A DNA stretch of 38,527 bases from Hyphomicrobium sp. Lineage in GTDB: Bacteria; Pseudomonadota; Alphaproteobacteria; Rhizobiales; Hyphomicrobiaceae. The stretch spans positions 1 through 38,527 of the forward strand of contig NZ_JAIELN010000018.1 of assembly GCF_019753045.1 (NCBI RefSeq), given 5' to 3'. The position numbers were made by a program, and so were the translations under genes. Of the stretch, positions 33,659 to 38,527 are shown in pieces. The first letter of the stretch is position 1, and every line of letters begins with the position of its first letter. Below the pieces are notes generated by a model. That model searched no databases. It saw only the letters and a program-made list of their open reading frames with translations, and was not told the DNA's origin.

Positions 33659-35203
33659 ATGGTCGCGAAGCTGCGCACTATTCCCAACGGGTTGACGGAC
33701 ACCGACTTAGATTCTGTTTCCTATGCCAACGCAGGGCAGCCGCTTTCCTCTGTCTCGCTGTTGCTCGGAAGCGGCGGCGACAGGCGTATCTGGTCTGACG
33801 CCGCGACAGGCCGCAACCGCTATGGGACGCTGACAAGACCTGCGGGGGAAGAAATCTCGTTCTCGTCGACGACGGCGAGCAACGTATCGGCGGAGGGTTA
33901 CGCTGCCGCCGACCGCGCACTGAAGCGTCTCGTCGGTACGAATGCGGTTACCCCAATTCCATACGACGAATGGTTCGACGACGTGCGGGACGGCGTTCGC
34001 CGGAGCCTCGCCGTGGCGGATGCCGAAGTCATTCTGGCGGCCTCGGGGACGGACGCGGAAATCCTTGCCCTCTGCCTCGTCGCAGGCCTCTCGGTGAGAC
34101 CGATCACCAACATCTTCATCGCCCCTGACGAGACCGGGAACGGTATTCCGCTTGCGGCGTCGGGCCGTCATTTTTCAGATCTGACCGCGCTTGGCCGCGC
34201 AGTCGATAGCGGCGAGCTTCTCGAGGGGTTTTCGGACAGCCGCATCGAGGTTCGAACCGTTCCGATCCGAGATGAAACGGGCCAGCAGCGCACGCGGGAG
34301 TCGGTCGATTACGCAGTCGCCGGGCTCGTCGAACAGGAATTGAGGCGCGGGCGCGATGTTCTTGTGCACGTGCTCGATACTTCGAAGACGGGCTTGGAAG
34401 GCGTATCGAGGGAAACGGCGCGCCAGCTTGCGGCCGCCGCGCCCGGCCGCGTGCGCATTCTCATCGATGCTTGCCAGCTGCGTTGCCCGCTCAGTCAGCT
34501 GCGGCAAGATCTGAACGACGGCTTCCTCGTCGCTGTGACGGGTTCGAAGCTCGCGGCGGGGCCGCCTTTTTCCGGCGCCCTGTTGATCCCGGCCTCAACC
34601 GTCGACGAGCTTGCTCGGTGCCGGAATATTCCAGCCGGTCTCGCAGAATATACGGCAGCGCAGGACTGGCCGGCGTCGCTTCGCCAACGGACCGACTTCG
34701 GTTTCAAGTCGGAAATGAATATCGGCCTCAGCTTGCGATGGGTGGCGGCGCTCGCAAACCTCGTGCCTTACGCAGCTGTCGATGAGATGCTGCGTGCTCA
34801 GATCAAGCAGCACTTCGTCGACGCCGTCCTTGTTCGAGCGACGGACCTGAAGGGTGTCCAGCTGCATCCCAACGACGAGGGCGCGTATCTGGCGTCGCGC
34901 GGCATCGTTCCGCTGACGGTCCTGGGCGGCAACGGAGGCTTTGCGTCCTTTGATCAAGCGCAGGCCGATCAGGTCGCGCTAAGAAGTGCTGCCGGTGGTC
35001 CGATTTGCCATATCGGGCAGGCCGTACGGATCGGCCCTCGAGTTGCGCTTCGCATTGGAGCGTCGGCGACCGACATAGCGGGGGTCGCGGCGCGTATGGC
35101 TGCCGGCGAGACGCTGCAGGACGCGTTCAAGCCAATTGAGGCTGATCTCGACACGGTCTTCGCGAAGTGGTCGGGAATCCGACGGCATCCCTTCGGCGCA
35201 TGA
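33659..35203 (+). CDS. PLP enzyme, fold type I, aminotransferase class V-like
   Basis: A 514-residue protein. The fold-type I core is recognisable: AASGTDAEILALCL (phosphate-binding), VLVHVLDTSKTGLEG, Asp270 in ILIDACQLRCP (pyridine N ligand, with Gln273) and the candidate Schiff-base Lys297 in VAVTGSKLAAGPPFSGALL. The layout resembles class V enzymes (cysteine desulphurase, kynureninase), but the N-terminal 130 residues and the C-terminal domain do not match one I can name, so the reaction is unknown. GGAGA precedes the ATG. The stop overlaps the next gene's start (ATGA). Confidence 0.75.
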   Translation: MVAKLRTIPNGLTDTDLDSVSYANAGQPLSSVSLLLGSGGDRRIWSDAATGRNRYGTLTRPAGEEISFSSTTASNVSAEGYAAADRALKRLVGTNAVTPIPYDEWFDDVRDGVRRSLAVADAEVILAASGTDAEILALCLVAGLSVRPITNIFIAPDETGNGIPLAASGRHFSDLTALGRAVDSGELLEGFSDSRIEVRTVPIRDETGQQRTRESVDYAVAGLVEQELRRGRDVLVHVLDTSKTGLEGVSRETARQLAAAAPGRVRILIDACQLRCPLSQLRQDLNDGFLVAVTGSKLAAGPPFSGALLIPASTVDELARCRNIPAGLAEYTAAQDWPASLRQRTDFGFKSEMNIGLSLRWVAALANLVPYAAVDEMLRAQIKQHFVDAVLVRATDLKGVQLHPNDEGAYLASRGIVPLTVLGGNGGFASFDQAQADQVALRSAAGGPICHIGQAVRIGPRVALRIGASATDIAGVAARMAAGETLQDAFKPIEADLDTVFAKWSGIRRHPFGA

Positions 35204-36654
35204 CGGGCCGAGACGGCGAGGTGTGGCCTGCTGATCGTTCGCGCGATCTTGATCCGACCGACTGGGCAGAATTTCGCCGGCTCGCTCACGCTGCGCTGGA
35301 CGATGTCATCACGCATGTTCAAACCATCCGAGAGAGAGCTGTCTGGCAACCGGTTCCTGATGAAACGCGCGATCGTTTCGCTCAGGCGCTGCCGGTTGGC
35401 CCGCGTGATCTGAGCGACGTCCTGGCCGACGTCAGAACGCAGGTGTTGCCGTTCGCCTCCGGCAATTTGCACCCGCGCTTCATGGGGTGGGCGCAGGGCG
35501 CCGGAACGCCGGTCGGCATGGTCGCGGACATGCTGGCTGCCGGTTTGAACATGAATTGTGGGGGCCGAGACCACATCGGCATCGAGGTTGAACGTCAGAT
35601 CGTTCGCTGGATGGCCGAGGCATTCGGGTATCCGGATGGCGCGAGCGGGTTGCTGCTCACGGGCTCGTCGATGGCGAATTTTCTGGCCGTCACCATCGCC
35701 AAGGTGAACGCGATTGGACGTGAGAGCCGAAAGACGGGCCTCAGATGCGGGGACGGTCAGCTCGTCGCTTACACGTCGGCGGAAGCTCACAGCTGCATAG
35801 CGCAGGCGATGCAACTTTCGGGCATCGGATCAGCGAATTTGCGGAAGATCGAGGTCGACGCCGCGGGGAGGCTGCGGCCTGAAGCTTTGAAGGCTTCCAT
35901 CACAGCCGATCGGGCTCGGGGATTTCTGCCGTTCCTGGTCGTTGCGACTGCCGGAACCGTGAACACGGGAGCGATTGATCCGCTGGCGGACATTGCCCGG
36001 GTCGCATCGGAAGAAAAGCTATGGTTTCACGTCGATGGCGCGATCGGAGCGCTATCGATCTTTGCGCCGCGGCTTCGTCATGTGTGTGCGGGGATCGAGA
36101 AGTCGGACTCAGTGGCGCTCGATTTTCATAAGTGGGGTCAGGTTCCCTACGAGGCTGGCTTCCTGCTTGTGAAAGACGGGAAGGCGCACAGCCAGGCCTT
36201 TGCCGAACCCGCTGCTTATCTTCAACGCGCGGAGAGGGGACTCGCGGCAGGCGAAACTTGGCCGTGCGATCTCGGTCCGGATCTCTCGCGAGGGTTCCGG
36301 GCTCTCAAGACGTGGATGACAATCGAAACCTTAGGAACGGCGCGGATTGGCGACGCCATCCTCCACACCTGCGAGCTAGCGACTTATCTGGCAGAGCAGG
36401 TGAAACAGAGTCCGATCTTCGAGCTGAAGGCTCCGGTCGCTCTCAACATCGTCTGCTTCGGCGTTAAAGGGGGAAGCAGCGAGGACAACCGCCAACTCGT
36501 GATGGATCTTCAGGAAGCGGGGACGGCCGCGCCTTCCTGGACGACGATCGCCGGCGAGGTCGTGATCCGGTGCGCGATATTCAATCACCGGACGACGCGC
36601 GCCGATATCGATCAGTTCATGGAAGCGATCAGTGGCTTGGCAAGGGAGGCGTAG
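35200..36654 (+). CDS. PLP-dependent amino-acid decarboxylase (group II)
   Basis: A 484-residue group II decarboxylase. Motifs: FASGNLHPRFMGWAQG, LLLTGSSMANFLAVTIAK, YTSAEAHSCIAQAMQLSGI (His stacking on PLP), VVATAGTVNTGAIDPLADI, WFHVDGAIGALSIF (Asp) and the PLP Lys311 in DFHKWGQVPYEAG. It removes the carboxyl group of an amino acid to give an amine; aromatic, glutamate, diaminobutyrate or aspartate substrates are all within the family. The ATG overlaps the stop of the previous gene, with no own ribosome-binding site, so translation is coupled. It ends the three-gene operon. Confidence 0.88.
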   Translation: MTGRDGEVWPADRSRDLDPTDWAEFRRLAHAALDDVITHVQTIRERAVWQPVPDETRDRFAQALPVGPRDLSDVLADVRTQVLPFASGNLHPRFMGWAQGAGTPVGMVADMLAAGLNMNCGGRDHIGIEVERQIVRWMAEAFGYPDGASGLLLTGSSMANFLAVTIAKVNAIGRESRKTGLRCGDGQLVAYTSAEAHSCIAQAMQLSGIGSANLRKIEVDAAGRLRPEALKASITADRARGFLPFLVVATAGTVNTGAIDPLADIARVASEEKLWFHVDGAIGALSIFAPRLRHVCAGIEKSDSVALDFHKWGQVPYEAGFLLVKDGKAHSQAFAEPAAYLQRAERGLAAGETWPCDLGPDLSRGFRALKTWMTIETLGTARIGDAILHTCELATYLAEQVKQSPIFELKAPVALNIVCFGVKGGSSEDNRQLVMDLQEAGTAAPSWTTIAGEVVIRCAIFNHRTTRADIDQFMEAISGLAREA

Positions 36655-36676
36655 GAGCCGTTGCTCCTAGCTCCTA
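36652..36676. repeat. Hairpin TAGGAGC-CGTT-GCTCCTA with tandem GCTCCTA
   Basis: The stop codon of the decarboxylase opens a 7-bp stem (36652-36658 with 36663-36669), and GCTCCTA repeats at once (36670-36676), ending on the convergent gene's stop. There is no T-tract, so termination is doubtful. Confidence 0.35.
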
Positions 36677-36985
36677 CCAGCGGCGAGGCTGCCGCCCTCT
36701 ACGGGCATCCCAGCGGGCGCGCGAATAGACCTCGACAGCGCCGTAAGGCCTGCGCCAATTCGGAAACAGGCCAAAGTAGGGAAGCGGATACGGCGACGCG
36801 TAGATGTAGCCGTTTTCCTCGTAAAGGTTGTTGTACGGCTGCGCGATGACGACCGGTGGAGGGAGAACCTCCTCAAAATAGGCATCATCAGGCGGCGGAT
36901 AGCTGCCACCGAAATCCGCGGCCGACGCGGATGATGCGTTGAAACCCACAGCCGCGAACGCAGCGAGCGCGATAAGCGTTTTCAT
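36674..36985 (-). CDS. Small exported Pro/Tyr-rich protein
   Basis: 103 residues. The signal peptide MKTLIALAAFAAVGFNASSASAA is followed by an acidic, Pro- and Tyr-rich segment (GGSYPPPDDAYFEEVLPPP, NLYEENGYIYASPYPLPYFG) and a basic Arg-rich end (RARWDARRGRQPRRW). The ATG at 36985 starts the signal peptide and has GGGGAAAA about 10 bases upstream; the longer frame to 37030 is rejected. It is periplasmic or envelope-associated by inference; function unknown. The 39-residue membrane peptide gene lies 28 bases upstream on the same strand, so the two may be cotranscribed. Confidence 0.75.
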   Translation of the reverse strand: MKTLIALAAFAAVGFNASSASAADFGGSYPPPDDAYFEEVLPPPVVIAQPYNNLYEENGYIYASPYPLPYFGLFPNWRRPYGAVEVYSRARWDARRGRQPRRW

Positions 36986-37013
36986 TGATACGAAATTTTC
37001 CCCGCGAAGCCGA

Positions 37014-37133
37014 TCAATGGAACAGCGCAAACACGACCCAAGCGAGCGTCATCAAGCAGATGATGGCGAGGGTCAGGCCGAAGTTTTTCCGCTCGCGCTC
37101 AGGGTAGGATCTGAAATTCGGGTGGGTGGCCAT
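37014..37133 (-). CDS. 39-residue membrane peptide
   Basis: A short gene not obvious from length alone. It starts MATHPNFRSYPERERKNFGL, followed by one hydrophobic helix (TLAIICLMTLAWVVFALFH) at the C-terminus: a charged cytoplasmic head with a single membrane anchor. There is no clear ribosome-binding site, but an EcfG-like element ends 8 bases upstream (37141), which would give a leaderless message as proposed for 16994. The protein-like composition and placement directly upstream of an exported-protein gene on the same strand support it. No family was recognised. Confidence 0.55.
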   Translation of the reverse strand: MATHPNFRSYPERERKNFGLTLAIICLMTLAWVVFALFH

Positions 37134-37140
37134 CGGTGGT

Positions 37141-37165
37141 TACGCAACTCGATTTGATCTGTTCC
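37141..37165 (-). promoter_or_regulatory. EcfG-like promoter, one mismatch
   Basis: On the minus strand GGAAC (37165-37161), 16 bases, then CGTA (37144-37141): one mismatch from the EcfG consensus. It ends 8 bases from the ATG at 37133. Confidence 0.4.
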
Positions 37166-37264
37166 GAGGCTATTGTCGGCTCAGCGGGTAATGATCCCGT
37201 TAAGGGCAGCCGCCAAATTGTCTGGGAGAGACGGTGTGTAGGGCTGAGCTCGGTATGGCTGTCG

Positions 37265-37660
37265 TCACTTCCGGTACTGCTCGTCGGTGACGTGCTCCAA
37301 CCAGTCGACGACCTTTCCGTTCAGCGCTTCCTGGACCGCGATGTGGCTCATGCCGTTCGTCGGCGTTGCGCCGTGCCAATGCTTTTCGCCGGGCGGAAAC
37401 CACACGACGTCCCCGGGACGGATTTCTTCGATCGGGCCGCCTTCGTGCTGAGCCCAGCCGAGGCCCGTCATCACGATCAGAGTTTGTCCGAGTGGGTGGG
37501 TATGCCAGGCGGTGCGAGCCCCGGGTTCGAATGTCACCAGTGCGCCGGCGACGCGCGCGGGTTCCGGCGCCTGGAGGAGCGGATCGATCCGTGCGTGGCC
37601 AGTAAAGTACTCCGGCGAACCCTTGGCTGACGGTTGAGAGCCGCTGCGCGTAATCTTCAT
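37265..37660 (-). CDS. Single-domain cupin protein
   Basis: A 131-residue cupin with [19 protein letters not shown] (motif 1: two His and the downstream Gln) and [19 protein letters not shown] (motif 2, His). The pattern matches the group of small cupins that includes bacterial (R)-mandelonitrile lyase-like and carboxymuconolactone-associated proteins; a metal (Mn or Fe) is expected. The N-terminus [19 protein letters not shown] and the ending [13 protein letters not shown] are typical of this group. The reaction here is unknown. The ATG at 37660 has AAGGAAA upstream; the gene is monocistronic. Confidence 0.88.
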   Translation of the reverse strand: MKITRSGSQPSAKGSPEYFTGHARIDPLLQAPEPARVAGALVTFEPGARTAWHTHPLGQTLIVMTGLGWAQHEGGPIEEIRPGDVVWFPPGEKHWHGATPTNGMSHIAVQEALNGKVVDWLEHVTDEQYRK

Positions 37661-37773
37661 GGGATTTTCCTTTGCAAGCTGCAGGGCGATTTGGTCGAGC
37701 GTTCACGGCTGGTGCTAAAGCAACGCTCCGCTGTCGCAGTGGTGCGCGTCAGCCTACATCACTGCGAGGCCCA

Positions 37774-37805
37774 GGCGGGTATGGGTTTGTGCGGGTATGG
37801 GTTTG
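37774..37805 (+). repeat. Perfect 16-base tandem duplication
   Basis: GCGGGTATGGGTTTGT is repeated twice in tandem (37774-37789 and 37790-37805) in the 240-base gap upstream of the cupin gene. It looks like a recent slippage duplication in non-coding DNA; no other feature was seen in this gap. Confidence 0.9.
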
Positions 37806-37900
37806 TCGGGTAGCTCTGCGGACCGCTCATTCGACGGCCGCAAAGCATGAACGATCAGCCTAATGCTGATTGCGGGGGATCGGTGGTCGGTGCGCTGTGA

Positions 37901-38044
37901 TCAGTCTAGGCCGACATGTCCGCCGCGGCGTAGCCGCAGCGACTTGACGATGAAGCCCACTGCGATCGTTGCCGCAACAGGAATGAAGGCGGCAGCCGCG
38001 ATTTGCGGAAGCGAACTCAGCACAGCGTAGAAAGAATAGCCCAT
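37901..38044 (-). CDS. 47-residue membrane peptide
   Basis: A short protein, MGYSFYAVLSSLPQIAAAAF followed by a hydrophobic run (IPVAATIAVGFIVKSL) and a basic end (RLRRGGHVGLD), so one or two membrane helices with a positively charged cytoplasmic tail. The ATG at 38044 has GGAG six bases upstream. A longer version from ATG 38089 (15 extra residues, with GGAAAGG close upstream) is also possible. It is isolated: the nearest gene on either side is more than 200 bases away. No family was recognised. Confidence 0.55.
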   Translation of the reverse strand: MGYSFYAVLSSLPQIAAAAFIPVAATIAVGFIVKSLRLRRGGHVGLD

Positions 38045-38418
38045 GGCATACTCCGGAGATCGGCTTAGCAACGTCGAAAAACGCTGCATGTTCCTTTCCG
38101 GTTAAAATTTCTTTTGCGGCGGGGCGGTCGATTTGGTCGGTGGTCGCGATCCGCGATGACAGAGATGGCTAGCGGCCCTCGTCCGTTGATGCGGTTTGTC
38201 GATGCTCGCGCGGGGTTTGGTCGGAAGGTGCATACTGCCCCGCAACATGCATCGGTGTTCCTCGAAGGTCTTCGGTCGTCATGAAGCGCTGCCGCCATTC
38301 GTGAGGGCGTGCATCCAGCGTCAGGTGCGGCAGATGTGACGCATGAAAAATTTCAGAGACGAGAATTGCGGAGTTGCCCGTGCGATGGCCGCTGGAAACA
38401 CCGCAAATAAAGGCGTTT

Positions 38419-38442
38419 ACTCGAGGCTGTGGGTAACTCGAG
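38419..38442. promoter_or_regulatory. Direct repeats ACTCGAG, 17 bases apart
   Basis: ACTCGAG at 38419-38425 and again at 38436-38442, each holding the palindrome CTCGAG. They end 17 bases before the -35 at 38460, the usual place for an activator site. Confidence 0.4.
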
Positions 38443-38459
38443 TCGGTGATCAGCGGGTG

Positions 38460-38488
38460 TTGACACCGAAGTCGGTATGTTGTTTAAA
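38460..38488 (+). promoter_or_regulatory. Sigma70-like promoter pointing out of the window
   Basis: TTGACA (38460-38465, perfect -35), a 17-base spacer and TTTAAA (38483-38488, 4 of 6 for -10). It would drive a gene or stable RNA that begins just beyond or at the right edge. Confidence 0.5.
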
Positions 38489-38527
38489 CAGCCTCGTTGG
38501 CGGGCCACACGGCCTCGCCGCCCTCGC

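Larger units (their letters stand above)
38090..38527. other. 438-base region without a recognised gene
   Basis: From the small membrane peptide to the right edge. It carries short open frames with no convincing start signals (for example 38165-38284) and, near the end, paired CTCGAG sites and a promoter-like element, annotated separately. The last 39 bases after the promoter are GC-rich and match no feature I can name. Confidence 0.4.

Noticed and set aside
34969-35814. 281-codon minus-strand frame spanning two PLP-enzyme genes
   Set aside because: It crosses the junction of two solid genes on the other strand and has no recognisable domain.
38165-38284. 39-codon plus-strand frame near the right edge
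   Set aside because: No clear ribosome-binding site, no signal peptide or membrane helix, and a composition typical of chance frames in GC-rich DNA.

Overview
The window looks like chromosomal DNA of a GC-rich alphaproteobacterium of the order Hyphomicrobiales, most like a Hyphomicrobium-type methylotroph. This rests on the families present (CoA-ester lyase of the malyl-CoA lyase superfamily, DUF992 protein, AidB-like dehydrogenase, small exported GVKG-type protein) and on three exact matches to the alphaproteobacterial general-stress (EcfG) promoter, GGAAC-N16/17-CGTT. Genus assignment is an inference. No tRNA, rRNA, CRISPR array, insertion sequence or prophage was recognised.

Layout. 1-5.9 kb: start of a CoA-ester lyase gene, divergent from an aidB homologue; GH16 glycosidase, YidB/DUF937 protein, exported barrel-like protein, DUF486 membrane protein, then a stress-type unit of two very small genes with its own promoter and terminator. 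6-12.2 kb: agmatinase, small exported proteins, a ParB-like protein, DUF992 and LprI-like proteins, a DCC-family protein and a pirin. 12.3-15.3 kb: queF, queD, queE and queC, four steps of preQ1/queuosine precursor synthesis, with a hotdog thioesterase gene embedded between queE and queC. 15.6-17.7 kb: enolase followed by two EcfG-promoter genes.

17.9-30.1 kb is a polysaccharide locus: a Wzc/GumC-type co-polymerase whose kinase domain has lost its P-loop, a Tat-exported GH5 glycosidase, a Wzy/O-antigen-ligase type polymerase, a CE4 deacetylase, two GT4 glycosyltransferases, a Wzx-type flippase, an FAD-dependent oxidoreductase and a CelD/BcsL-type acyltransferase. The set fits Wzx/Wzy-dependent synthesis and trimming of a modified exopolysaccharide. 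The priming transferase and outer-membrane channel are not in the window.

30.2-38.5 kb: an exported helical protein, an MlaA lipoprotein, then a tight three-gene operon (ATP-grasp protein with TPR-like N-terminus, class V-like PLP enzyme, PLP decarboxylase). This operon is the best candidate here for an undescribed small-molecule pathway. The window ends with small exported or membrane proteins, a cupin, and a sigma70-like promoter preceded by paired CTCGAG sites that points out of the window.
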